Below are positions 43,270 to 56,200 of a stretch of DNA of 64,000 bases, one piece after another. Made by a program: the position numbers and the translations under genes. This DNA is from Strigamia acuminata. Taxonomy: Eukaryota > Arthropoda > Chilopoda > Geophilomorpha > Linotaeniidae. Numbering within the stretch: the stretch's first letter is position 1; every line of letters starts with the position of its first letter. The notes beneath the pieces are model-generated. The model worked only from the letters and a program-made list of their open reading frames with translations. It was not told the DNA's origin and did no database searches. The stretch lies in assembly GCA_949358305.1 (NCBI GenBank), contig OX442314.1, positions 23,243,060-23,307,059 on the forward strand, written 5' to 3'.

Positions 43270-43753
43270 ATGAAGAAACTTGCTGAATGTGTTCTAGTTA
43301 TTATGTTTGTCTTATTTATTATAGAAATTCACTCCGTCAAAGAACAAGCAGTTCAGGAAATGCATGTAAAACTTCGTTATTGTTCATTTATGTTCCATTT
43401 GTGTCGCAGGAAACACGGATTAAAAAAAACCGATGAATGTATGAGGACATCTGATGCAGATCCAACATGTCGTAAGTGTAAACAAATTTTTAAAATCAAA
43501 TTTGATCTGTTATATATCAAACGAAGTATTTAAAATTTAATTTTTTTGTTATTGCTATTATTTATATTTGATTTTGCAATTTGCAGACACTACTGGATCT
43601 TTAAGACTCCTTGAATGTAAATATATGGAATGTTGGTTTCAGTCAGGTAAAAAGAGCATCCATGGAACTCTAGTTCCGAATAAACTTTTTCCTACACAAT
43701 TAATATCGTGCGACTGCGAAAAATCAACTGGCGAAAAATCAACTGATGAGTAA
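43270..43753 (+). CDS. small secreted eight-cysteine protein, unidentified
   Basis: Two exons (43270-43471, 43587-43753) joined by a good GTAAGT donor and TTTGCAG acceptor give 369 bases and 122 residues. The start MKKLAECVLVIMFVLFIIEIHS is a clear signal peptide, so the ATG at 43270 is preferred over the one at 43219. The mature part, about 100 residues, has eight cysteines spaced C-x6-C-x11-C-x9-C-x10-C-x4-C-x25-C-x1-C. The even number and the secretion signal suggest four disulphides. A dibasic-like RRK occurs after the second cysteine. The C-terminus is charged (EKSTGEKSTDE). I recognise no family. Possible roles include a secreted signalling or extracellular binding protein; none is supported directly. 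There is no neighbouring paralogue in the window. Confidence 0.75.
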
Positions 43754-44963
43754 CAAATCATTTCTAGTTTTTAAGTGGTAGAATTAAGAATTACTCGTAG
43801 GATTGGCTTTTTTCTTATTTTTAATTAAATCAATATAAAAACATCTGTTGTTCATTGTTCTCGAAATCAATTACTGCATTTTGGCTTGTGAAATTTGTAA
43901 TAAAGGCAATAAATATGAATTTGGTAATTTCCTTTTAATCTTAGCAGTACCAACCAAAAGAAATCACTTACTCATCCAATCCGCGTCATTTTTTACCCAA
44001 AGCCAAAAAGATTTTTTTTTAAATGTATGAAAATGATTCTACTTCATAACTATTTCATGTTTTTGAAGAAATTTAGCCAATTTGGTATTTGTCGAAAATG
44101 TATAGTGGATAAACAAAAAAATTTTGTGAAAATTACTTTTATGAATTTTTGAATCTATTGTGGAGTATTTTTTTATTGTTTGTTATGATGTTTAAAGAAA
44201 ATACATGAAATTTCGGAAAGAAAATCCTATTAGTTTTCGAGAAAAAAAATAAAAACACTTAATGTAGGTCAAAATTGACCCTAGTTTGGGGCGGGGAGGA
44301 ATAAAACTAAGATTTTTCTGGATAAAAACTTCTCAATTGTGTTTACTGGATACAAACTTTATAATTTCTTGGCTAATGTTGATCAACAGAGTGAGCTTTG
44401 ATTCTCTGTGGAGAAAGTGTTATTGATTGATTGAGTTCAGAGGGTCCCCTTAATTACTATATATTGAAAAATCGTGTCCAACCCCAGTGAATCGACTAGG
44501 GAATATCGAGAACAACATTACACTTACTTACGGTATATTTATGGAAGAAAAAACTTTAATAAGAGATTGGCGACAATTATCGAGCAGTGAAGGAAAACGA
44601 GTAACATAATGAGATCAAATCGTAGAGGAATCTGAGCGAATTGTAATTTCATCTCATTTTAAATATGAATAATGATAACCAAGGAAAATGATCAACTATA
44701 ATTAATTCTATAATTATCAAAAATTTCCACGAAATTTGTAATTTACATTTTTTTTTTTATAAAAACAAAAAAAATATTGTTTCTCTCACCAAAAAGTGAA
44801 GAAACTTTTTTCAAAAAGTTATCGATCGCAAATAAATTGCAGAAAGTTTATTCACAGCTGACATGTTTACGTATAAATATTCTCGCATTCAATGCGCATG
44901 CTTCATTCATCTGAGACTCGTGGTTGCACACATGTACTGGCAAAAGTGGAGCATGGGCGGGAA
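43754..44963. other. intergenic between the secreted protein and the GPCR
   Basis: AT-rich. It includes the 3' flank of the secreted protein gene (AATAAA near 43905) and, at the right, the GPCR promoter region. No other gene is seen. Confidence 0.5.
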
Positions 44964-47900
44964 ATGAGCAATGACAGTTGGACCAACGTAAGCATAGCCA
45001 ACTACCTGAATTCGAAACTGGGCCCACAGCAATTGGCACCTGAAGTGGTCATTCCATTGACTATAGTATACGTTATCATCTTCATAAGTGGGTTTATTGG
45101 CAATGTCAGTGTCTGTCTGGTCATCGCCCGGCAGCCTTCAATGCAAACAGCCACTAATTACTATCTCTTCAGTTTAGCCGTCTCTGATATGCTGTTGCTG
45201 TTATTCGGTACGTATTTTTCAAAGTATGTATTCATTATCAACTTACAGTGTAAGCAACCAAAAATAGAAGATTTATGATGCATAAATTTATTTGTAGTAC
45301 CGTAGGTAATACTCGTAAGTTAGATACAATTTCTTGATGATATTCCAAGTTTAATTTTGTATTATTTATTTTTTGGTTGGTATGCAGTGAGTTGTTAAAT
45401 AGAAGAGTATTTCGAATCTTTTGTTTAATTTTATGTTGTTTATATCTAATTGATAAAGAAAGTAAGTTAATTGATGTGTCAAGTGCCAGTTGAAATAAAT
45501 TTTGCAGAAGTGCAAAACAAAAATAGAGTTCCAGTTTCGTGTTGAAATTAAATCTGAACTGTTATTTATTTAATTTTTTTTTGTGTAAAAGGAATTTGTC
45601 TGTTTGATTTTTGTGGTAATTTTAAAAATAGAGAAAGGGTCATGGAATATTTTGCTTTATTTGCACTTGTACGAATCTGTTCAAACATTGTTTGTTTACG
45701 TTATCTGAACCTTAAAGGCTTCTTTCACAACTTGGTGATTTTCCATAAAGCGCTTTGAAAAACGAAAACAACTTTTGAAATTCTAATACTTTATTACCTC
45801 GATCACTTTAGATATAATAAGCTTAATATTAATACTGATTAATAAATATTAATATTGATTTTAAGCTTAAGCGTATTGCATATATAAAGTGTGGTTTTAT
45901 ATACGTAATATTACCGCAAAACTACTGGCATCTGTAATATTCATCAGCTGAAACAAACTCTATAGCAAAGCTTTGTGGTGAAGCTCAAGGGCAGCTTATC
46001 TGTGTCAACATTAGCGAATAGGCAAAAGTAAATTAAATAATATAAGACTACCATATGTAATTTAAATTAATTATTATCATCGACTTTAACCCTGATAATA
46101 AAACATTTTCACTCCGCCCCATAAGGCCAATAATGTGCGTATCACTTGACAATTTAATTTTAAAAGAAAAACAAATTAGAAAGGTGAACCTTGAAGATAC
46201 AACAAAAAAACTTTTTTTTAAAGTATCTAGAAGCTTTGCAAAATTAATATTTTTAGAAATTACATGAAATATTAATTGCATTTTTGAAAATCTCGAATAC
46301 TAAGCAGAAAAAAAAATTCAAATACCAATGAACTCGAACTTTTTTTTAATGAACTTATCTTAAGGTACTTACAATTCACTTGAAATACAAATAATATTTT
46401 TGCTTCTTATTTATTCAGGTATTTAAAGTTGAACTATTTCAAATGGAAAGTCAAGGAAACACCTGGTTGTCCAATAACTATTTACAAAGACATTTACAAC
46501 TATAAACAACAACAACTCACATTTGAATTCTAAACTGATAAATGCAAACATAAACAACAGCCGTTTAATAAATGAAATTCTTAGTGAACAGCAAATCACC
46601 AAATGGACATTTTCATTGCTACAAAGCGGTCTTGTCTGCATTTTTTTGTTCTTGCTTTTCAGTTTTCACACAAGTACTTGTGTAGAAAAAAAAGTGGGGT
46701 AAAAGAGAAAAATAATTTGCGCAAATAAACCACAAAAGGATAAATTCTATAATCTTTTGGAATACGATAAGACACTACTCGTATACTACCTGAATACTGG
46801 GAAGCCTGGCGGTGAAACTGACCTACACTAATTTAACAAGAGCGCAGAGCGTGAGTGCACTCCATGGATATGGAATTGGAATTCGATATATACGTGATGA
46901 ATGGATAGATGATAACGTGAAGATCGAGGAGATCGTAGAGAGACAAAAGGAATGAGATTGAGTAATAGAAATGCTGAAAGCCATACAGTATTTGAAAGAG
47001 ACCAGAGAGTGCCTTTAAGTGTGCGCGATGATTACATTTCTCATTCTAACTCGACTCTCTATTCTCTTAATAAATTTCAAAATATCTTTAAATATACTCT
47101 TAACTGTTATCGTATTGTTTTTGCAGGTCTCCCGAATGACGTGAAACTATTTTGGCAGCAGTATCCGTGGAAATTAGGCAATGTGATATGTAAAGCTCGA
47201 GCGCTCATCTCGGAAGCGACGAATCACGCCAGTGTGTTGACAATAGTGGCGTTTACGGGTGAACGTTATGTTGCCGTTTGTCACCCAATTCTGTCGCAGA
47301 CACTTTCCAGTCTTCCGCGGGTGAACCGAATCATTGCCATCACGTGGATCGTGTCTTTAGTCTCGGCGATTCCCTTTTCAGTGTTCACGCGCGTCTATTA
47401 CACTGATTTTCCTCCAAATTCGGGCCAGTGGTTGGAGGAATCGGCTATTTGCAATATTCCGCTGACAACGGGATCGGAATATCGTCCATTGTTACTTTTC
47501 TCATCCTTGGTATTCTTCCTGCTGCCAATGTGTTTTATCATTTGCTTGTACGTACGAATTGCTCTGGCGCTGAGAGCGACTCAACGGCAATTAGGCGAAG
47601 GACAAATAGGAGACGATTCAAAGAGGAAAAATATCATTAAGATGCTTGGTACGTATTGATTAGGAAAAAAATAATTAAGGGTTGATTTACTTACTTTGGG
47701 GACCTTTGCACAGCCATTTTTTGAGGCTTTTCTACCGCAAGAGGCCCTACTGCTGCGCGTATTCGTATAAATCGGTTTCTAAAAGAAATTCAAAATTTGT
47801 GTAGGCCTATTTACACATTATTTGGATTTTTGTTTAGATTTTTTACCGGTAGAGGGCAAATGCGTCTTGAGCGTCTTGAATTGAATGCTCTTAAAATTAC

Positions 47901-49031
47901 CTCGCACAAAAAGATTTCAATATTAATAAAATCGAATTTTTTTGTGCTTTACTTTAGCATGTGATTTAATCTTGCAAAAAAAAAACTGTTTGGATTTTCT
48001 ATCCATTTTCATAACTTATAAATATTGAGTTTTTAAAGATCAGTTGTATTGATTAGTTAAACCACACTTACATTATCTTACCATAAATGTTTAATGTTCA
48101 TCTACTGGCTTATTTTTGCTACATTTACTTCAGTGTGAAATAAATTTGATTTCATGCTTGTGGTAGCACGAAGGTTCTATTCGGAATACAAATTAAGTCT
48201 TAAAAGAGTGTCGCAATTGCTTTTGTGTGCTATAAAATAAACAGTCCAAATAATCATCCACATGTTCGTGTTACATCTCTTTTATAGTGAAATAAAATTA
48301 TCAGGTTTATTCCTATTCAGTATGTCTCAGAACACTTTAAAAACGAATTAATACATAAAGACTTTTTTTAAATGTCTAGTTGCAGTTGTAATTGCATTTT
48401 TTGTGTGCTGGGCGCCGTTCCATGCTCAAAGACTTCTGTTCGTGTATGACGATGCCCGACATTGGCCCGAGTCGTTGCGGAGGCTCAATGAAATTCTCTA
48501 CTTCGCAGGTGGTTGATCGTCACTGTTATGTTTGGTTGCTTGACAATATTTTTCATCTACATGTATATACAATACAGGTTGTTTCTACTACTTGAGCTGT
48601 ACGATTAACCCCATTTTGTACAATGTTATGTCCATCAAGTACAGAGAAGCTTTCAGAGACACCTTGTGCACCGTATTCGAGTCACCCAAACGTCATCGAA
48701 CCGACAGTGTGAAATCGAAAAATTCTTGCAAAAGTGGTAAATAATTATTGAAAAAAATTAATTCAGAGGCTCATAACACCATATAATTTGTTTTATTTTC
48801 AAAACCGTACACTTATATTATTTTTTTTCTCGTTTAGTGTATGATTCATTCACCGATTCTCATTACTCTTGGTTGTCTTCAATGAGTTGTTACCTTCGAA
48901 TTTGGGCATCTTTTGTTAAAACAACTACTATAGAGTCGCCAAGCCTAACTGAAATGACGTCCCATCGAATTCAGGACACAGCTTTTGAGTTAGAGGTCGA
49001 CTTAGGTTTACTAAAAGAAACAACTGTTTAA
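44964..49031 (+). CDS. CAPA/pyrokinin (neuromedin-U)-type peptide GPCR
   Basis: Five exons (44964-45207, 47127-47648, 48380-48508, 48578-48736, 48838-49031) total 1248 bases and 415 residues. Two upstream in-frame ATGs (44892, 44898) could add up to 24 residues. The N-terminus has Asn sequons (NDSW, NVS). TM1 contains [11 protein letters not shown] and TM2 [38 protein letters not shown] with the disulphide Cys follows, then TM3 and ERYVAVCHP in place of DRY. TM4-TM5 show [11 protein letters not shown] and [15 protein letters not shown]6 shows [16 protein letters not shown] and TM7 shows [16 protein letters not shown]. These residues fit class A receptors for CAPA/pyrokinin peptides best, signalling through G proteins at the plasma membrane. 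A TAA six bases past the exon-4 donor would give a shorter tail. Confidence 0.9.
45208..47126. other. GPCR intron 1
   Basis: A 1.9-kb intron in the TM2 region with phase 1 at both ends. AT-rich, no internal gene or clear repeat. The open frame running into exon 2 from 46952 is intronic. Confidence 0.7.
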
Positions 49032-49170
49032 TTAGTGTTGTCGGGAACGACCTTTCCTGATCTACAAATAAACAACGAGTAGGTAGATATAAATTATTCA
49101 ATGAAATCGTGAAAGAAAAACATGCGCCCATTGTGAACGTTCGCTTGGAAGCAGTTAAAGAAGTGTGAAT

Positions 49171-49176
49171 AATAAA
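49171..49176 (+). terminator. GPCR polyadenylation signal
   Basis: AATAAA 140 bases after the GPCR stop codon. Confidence 0.5.
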
Positions 49177-50180
49177 GTTTGAAGTAACGACTAAAAATAA
49201 GCTTAATTTCAGTTTTAAAAATTCTGTTTCTGGTTTAATCTTGCTTGAAATTAGCTTCAATTAGTTTTAAATGAGATAATTAGATTATCTTTACTTTATC
49301 GAGCATCGCTGCAGTTCACGAAAGAATAGAAATCAAAAGGGATAATTTTAAAATGGTTTTACTAAGAATTTAATTGAAATGTCCGCATTTTTGTAACTGG
49401 AGTACAAACTGCGGTATGATAGGTAATTAAGGTTTCTCATGCTCTCATGAATCCCAAATTTTTCAAATAGAATTCAAGCTTTTCCTTGAATCCCACCAAT
49501 CGAATAACAGCGGTACAAAAGAAAGAAATTGCGTAAGCACTTCTGGCAACTGCAATGCACGAGCGCATGTTTAAGCATAATGTGTAGTAACGAGGCTCCT
49601 ACTTATTACACAAGTTCACCCACAACTTTAATTAAACTTCCTTGTCAGACCATAGACATATGTATGTCTAATTAGGAATTCGTAAGGTGGAAATTAAACA
49701 TGAAACTTGAATAAAGCTGAAGCTGGACCAGTTAAATCTGAATGTCGATCCACGTTTAGTTAAACGCTCTGTATTCAAATGGGCATTTCGGTTGGCAAAT
49801 CTTTCTTAAATGGCGTAATGAATGCGCTGTCTCAAAAGAAATACTTAAAAAAAAATTATCATACATAACTTGTGCATTTTTCTATCAAATTAAAAAAAAT
49901 CTAACTTTTTATTCTACGTCTTAATAAAACTTTGTCTTGAAATTGTCACTTGTTACCAACCAAAAGGACGTCGTTTGTTATTTCACCGGCTGTATTTGCA
50001 TTTTATTCCCATTTTGTATGATGTATTAGCAAATGAATGTTTTAATGTTGAAAATAAATATCCAATCTGGTAATTCACTCATTTGGTATAATTCAATTAT
50101 TTATTTATAATAAGAATAATATTAATAATAAAAATAAAAATAATAATATAATAATAATATGATAATAGTTACTTTAAAGT
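49177..50180. other. tail-to-tail intergenic between GPCR and FMRFamide gene
   Basis: The two genes converge here. The last 130 bases are (AAT)n-like low complexity (about 50105-50165). No gene is seen. Confidence 0.55.
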
Positions 50181-50186
50181 TTTATT
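50181..50186 (-). terminator. FMRFamide gene polyadenylation signal
   Basis: TTTATT on the plus strand (AATAAA on the coding strand), about 60 bases after the stop codon. Confidence 0.6.
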
Positions 50187-50244
50187 TCTCTTTTTTTATA
50201 ACTTAATTTAGTAAAATGATTTAAATATGATCGAATATATTCAA

Positions 50245-53200
50245 TTATTTTAAGCCCTTTTCTTGCTGAGTATTCTCGTCTTGCACAGGAGTATCATTTT
50301 GCGTTCTTCCGAACCTCATGAACTTATGTCCGTCCGAATTAGAACCCTGCCGACCAAATCTCATGAAAACGTGTTCGGGCCCTCTTCCCAATCGCATAAA
50401 CATAGGTAGAACGGCCATTTTGCTTTGATTTTCACGTAATCGCAATTGACTTTTCTCTCCATTTGCGACTGAACGTCCAAATCGGATGAATTTGTGTTGA
50501 AAATCACGTCCAAAACGAAGAAACTTGTGCTCAGGGTCACGTCCAAATCGTAGGAAGTTGTGATTTGAAGATGCCCGTCCAAACCGCATAAATTTGTGAC
50601 CTGGCTCTTGACGAAGGGATCGTAACAGTGCATCTTTCTGGTCGTCGTCCATGGAATTTTCTTCCGAAGTCAGCTCGTTGGTCACGGGTTCCAATGCATC
50701 TGAATCCATCAATTTGTCATCATCTTCAGAGTCTTCATCTGAAGATTCTACAGAAAAAAATAATTAAATACGTTGTACAAAGTAATTCAAGCGTTCTAAT
50801 CATCAAATAATAAAAGCAATTAAAGTATTTGTTTAAAAAAGGCGCGCATTAAAATGAGACGTTAGCGCCATCTTAGTGACGATATTGTAAACTACGAGGC
50901 ATGACCAATGTCACTATGGCTGTACATCTGTATCAGACAATTAATGTAACTAAATTTTGCAATCTACACACAAAGAGCAATTAAAAATGAACATTTGTAA
51001 AATTCTATTTAAATTAAAATAGAATTTGTATATTTTTAAATTCTACAAATAAACTGATCTTTAAAAAAATTGAAACAATCTACAGTTATGTATTCTGATA
51101 CGGAAGTACTTCCATACAAGACTTTTTACAGGCCACTTGCCTAAAATCGTCAGCACCGATCAAAAGTAGTATAGAAATTGTATGGCGCGATCGGATAACA
51201 ACCACGATCACAACCTTGCCGGCGTAATAAATTTGGTAAGGAAATACTTGTATTAGTTCTAACCAATTTTTACTGGTTCGTTAAATATAATTTGATGTCT
51301 GGTGCTAATATAGATTCCCATATATTTGCTGTAACTCAAAGAATGACATAATGATAGCAGAAACAGAACAAACAAGCGAGCAAACAAATCTCAACAAAGA
51401 TAGTTCTCACAAGAGGTTCGTGACAAGATTTTCTTTTTTAATTATTATTCCAAGGTCAATATGATGAATGCGACTCTGAAGCGTGTTTAATTCTCTATGG
51501 AAGCTTTCCTACAACCAAAAAAATATGTGTCACTGGCTACTGTAATATAAAAGCTGTAAATTCCACCGGCGCAATGACAGTACCGGTAGTGAATTGGTTG
51601 AATGAATAAACTTTTGTAAACATGTTTCAAGTGTGCAGAGCATAGATTGTATTGCTATTATTATTACTTTTTAATTCAAGGAAAACTAAATAATAAAAAT
51701 ACAATCTACATTATTATTCATCGTGGTAGCAATTAAAATTAAAATTTTAAAAATAAATAAAAATACTGTAAATGCTTTGATTTGAGATCGGCTTTGTCAA
51801 TTTAAACATTTATTTTACTGTTCTTGATCAATGTAGCATTTAATTTAGTCGTTTTGTTCAATTTAGACATTTATTTTAGTCGTTTTGTTCAATTTAGACA
51901 TTTATTTTAGTCGTTTTGTTCAATTTAGACATTTATTTTAGTCGTTTTGTTCTATTTAGATATTGAATTTATTTGTTTTGGTCAAATTAGACCCGCGTTG
52001 CAAAGGATATCGTGTTCAATTAACATCCAGCGCTCAACAAGAGAATTTGACGGTAATGTTTAAAATTATTGTAACTCTGGGAAATATTATTTTCCAAATT
52101 TAAAATAAAAATAAAGGTCGAGAAAAAAATCGATAAAACGTGGAATAATTGATTTTAAAGACTTGTTTCTCTACTTTTATTTGTCACAGGTGTTGGCATG
52201 TAGTATGAAATATTTAATTTAAATAATTTAATTTAATTTAATATTTCAAAGTGACTACTGTATAAAATGCCATTCTGAAAGGTCCCTGTATCACATTCAG
52301 ATGTCTATTTTAGGTTTTATTTCATTTTATCTTGGCAAGAGACAAGTTCAGCTTGCAATTAAGACAGGTGTAAGGAACAATTGGCAGGCGTAATCAAGCA
52401 ATCAGGCATGTTATTGATGAAATTATTTTCTTGGAGTTGGAGGCACTTTTCTTCGTGTGAGTGGTCCACACCTGAACTTAATTCTTAGACAATTGCACCA
52501 CGTGAAGTAAAATTGAAGAGCAAATTTCCATAATGCAGTTTCAGGCGTTTGGAATGCGCACATGAATCACACGGTGGCTCACCGCAGAATGCGAATAAGC
52601 GTCTTATCTATTCATGTTGTTATGAGAAAAGTTGTTTTGATACAAAATATTTTGATTTGTTGTTGAAATCAGAGATATAACATTGATATCACTATAACTG
52701 CTACAGATCATTTTACTCGGCTTGTAAATTTTGCTGATTAAACTCTACTAAATTAAATTTAACAAGGGAAGATGAGTGGATTTCAGTGAAATGTATTCAT
52801 TTTTTTTTCAGAATTGATTAAATCATTTAGATCAGGGGTTCCCAAACTTTTTAGCATCGCGCCCCACTTTTTAAGCAAGGCGATCTTCTGCGCCCCACTT
52901 CATCTACCAGTGCATTAAATTTTTAAAAAATATACTACTAAAAAGAAAAAAAGAAATTTTTATATAATTTTGCATAAAACTTTGTATAATTTTTTATATA
53001 AGTTTATATAATTTTGCCTAAAAATTTACAAAACTTTGCAAAATAAGCTTGTTTTATTTAGGCATGTATGATGGGTGCGCCCCACCAATAATCAGCTCGC
53101 GCCCCACCAGTGAGGCGCGCCTCACCATTTGGGAAACCCTGATTTAGATGTAAAATTTTACACCTCTACTCCAAACCGCCCCAACGTTGTCCTAACTCCT

Positions 53201-56200
53201 ATTGGTTGAACCATCTCAATGGTGTAGTGGCATAAAAAAGTAGCCCATGACACCAGAATTGAATACATATCGAGGTTTATTCTTTCAATATTAATGACGA
53301 AGTTTTGAGATAGGAATAGAAATAATATCAGTATGCAGTATCGAATTAATGACAGACCTTTAGGTAATTAGGAGCCTAATTTCGAACGGTTGATATATAT
53401 TTTTTTAATAAGAAACCTGAGCCTTTTTTCACTTTACCTTATCCATCAGCGTCTTATTTGATATCGTTGATTTGTTGGGTAATAGCAGACGCTTTGGGAA
53501 TTTCTACCAAGGATACATTGAATATTTCATTATCCTTTTCGTGGACACTCGACGTAATACAGTTGAAAAGTGACTCTTTATTTCTCTGCTCGATCAGAGG
53601 CTCTTGTTTCGTTCACCCTTTTATCTATTTTTGTTATTGTTATTTTTCTAAGGAAGTAAACAGATAGGTGGGCAGAAGAGGGGTAAGAAAGTGCTTTCTG
53701 CGAAATGTATATGTTGACAGTTGGGTTTAAATTTCGTTTTGTTTATAACATCTTGTAGTTCATAAATTGATTGGATTTTCTTGGACAAAAGAGAAATGAA
53801 ATCTGTTTGTTGCGGTCAACTTTTTGATTTGAGGCAAGAAAGTCAGAACAGCCAACCAATAGACCATTGGAAAATTATGACATAATGCAGTTTGGCTTCG
53901 CCCACAATAAGAAAACTACAAATTAACAAATTGTTATAATGTTATTTTGCAATGGTTTTTCTCATAGAGGAGGTGGGGAGGCAACCATTGTTACGATCTT
54001 TATTGATTGCTTTTGAGCTTGTCTTTCTTACTAGTCGCAATAGGCCTAGAAAGTTGTTAGAATAATGTTTGCACGGCTATATATTATTCTTATAGTGTGT
54101 GCCACTAGGGCGGCACTAATTTTGTTTAGTTTACTATTCTAATATCATATTACTAGGTCTCCCCGATGTATAACATTTTACTCTTAGTCCGAATAAAGAA
54201 ACCCACGTCGAAAGATGTGTTGCTGGCCTCATAATATCCTCAGGATTATTAACAAAAGTTAATACTAGTAAGATAACTTATGTATATGTCGTGTCTGGGT
54301 AGTTTGTTAGTGATTTCGACTGAATGAAGCAGAAGAATGCACCTACTTTATATCCCTAAATTTAATCACGATTTGTTTCATGAAAATTAAGATAATACCC
54401 TCTGGTATGAGGTCTAATTGCTGTTGTTGATGCATTTGATTATGCTAATTCAAGTTGTTCAAACAAGGAATTATGGTGATGCTTCGATGGGAGTGATTGT
54501 ACTACGAATGTACGTATGAGGACTTGTGTATATTTTAGATACTTGGTTAAGCATATTTGGACTAACTTGGGAGAGAATTTTTATGAAAAAGCGGCTAAGC
54601 GTTACGAAAACCTTGCTGGAGGTTAATTGTCTCGTGTAATGAGTTTTTCTTGCGTACACTTATAGGTCAGGAGAAGCCATTTTGTTTCTAAGATGAGTAC
54701 GTGTAAAGTTAATTTCAGGTGTGTAAATTTGAATCAAAAGGTAATTGAATGCACTCTCACTCCATTAAACAAGGAAGATTATGGTAAGAGAAGTTTTACT
54801 AATTAATGATGTACCCCTTTGTTCTATAGTTTACTGAGTATTTTTTAATTTAACTTATTGCATTGATTCTTTTGACAATTTGAATGAGCATCATGACTAG
54901 ATTAATGGTTCGCACCACCAAGTCAGTTGTTGTTGTTGATAAAAACAAGCTGCCGTAATACCAAAAGTTGCTGGAATAAAAACCAGGAGCATAGACTTAA
55001 AATCTATCAGTCAAATATTACAATACATGATTCCAAAGCTTCTTTTTTTTGCTGTTATTGGTTTTTCTAAAAGAAGAATGGACAAGACATAAATAGAACT
55101 TTAATTGCGTTGAAAGAAGCGAAGTGGGCCGTAATTCATTGGGTGAAATGGGGACATTTTAATTGCCATTAATTGGTTAAATTAAAAAAACAAATAATGG
55201 ACACAAAACGAAGTAATAGAAACACTAGAAACCATGTAAACAGGAAAATTTATTGACAGCACTGATAGTACTCTAATCAAGAGCCTAGTGGCTACTTGTA
55301 TAGCATGGCAACACAAACCAGTTAAAATGTAAATACAAATCCAATCAATAGTCATTTACATTTTGGTTTCTCATGTTTATTTACTTTTGATTTATTATGT
55401 TTCATTTGTCAAGCCTAGGAATGATCATTAATTCAAAATTGGTTTTCGAAATGTTGCGTCATGTTGTTTGTTTCAATGTGGGTGCGTGTCATTCTTGCTT
55501 ACAATGATTGCCTCGTGTTTTAGCTCAACTTTAGTGAGTTTTGTGCTCTTGAAAGCGCAAAAAGGTGTATCATTCAGCGCTGCTTCAGCTGTTATTGCAA
55601 GCGCAAGCATTAGGCTTACCCTGTTACCCTCCTATTGCCTGGGCAGGTCACGTCGGGGATAAAATCCCACTCGAAGCCCCATGGATTCTACGCTTTTTGC
55701 TCTAAATTGTTTTAACAATTGTTTGTTCACATGTTCACTCGGATAAAGTAATTCATTGTCAAGTCGGGTGGATTAGTCAGTTAATTCGTGTTGAAAGTTG
55801 AACGTTTTAATTGAGTAAGCCTATAATTTATTTAGTCTTGCAATCTTAACATTTGACCATCCACACAACTCTTGATCTGATTATACACAAAATTCCAGTC
55901 TAGTCTTTGATTACTAGTTTTTTTTTCAGGGCACCCATGGGGGAAATTGAAGTGACAAGAATTGGACTGTCAGCTTGTATGTAGTGTTTCAGTTTGTGAA
56001 GATTCGTTAAGAATTCATTGCTTTTTGGCCTTAGATCGACTTTGATTTCGGTTCCAATGTGTCACACGGAATTCCCCTACTCCTACTGACACCATTCACA
56101 ATTTTACAGCAAAGTGGAAATCCGAATTGTGGAAAATTGAGCATGTAAACACGCCCGTTTTGCGCAAAAGACACGCTAATTCGAAAAATCAAATCCCATT

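Noticed and set aside
46952-47126. Upstream extension of GPCR exon 2
   Set aside because: The stretch has no receptor similarity, and a good TTTTTGCAG acceptor at 47126 joins in phase to the TM2 end in exon 1.
50361-50633. Alternative frame through the FMRFamide exon
   Set aside because: A shadow frame; the repeated GR amidation sites fix the true frame.
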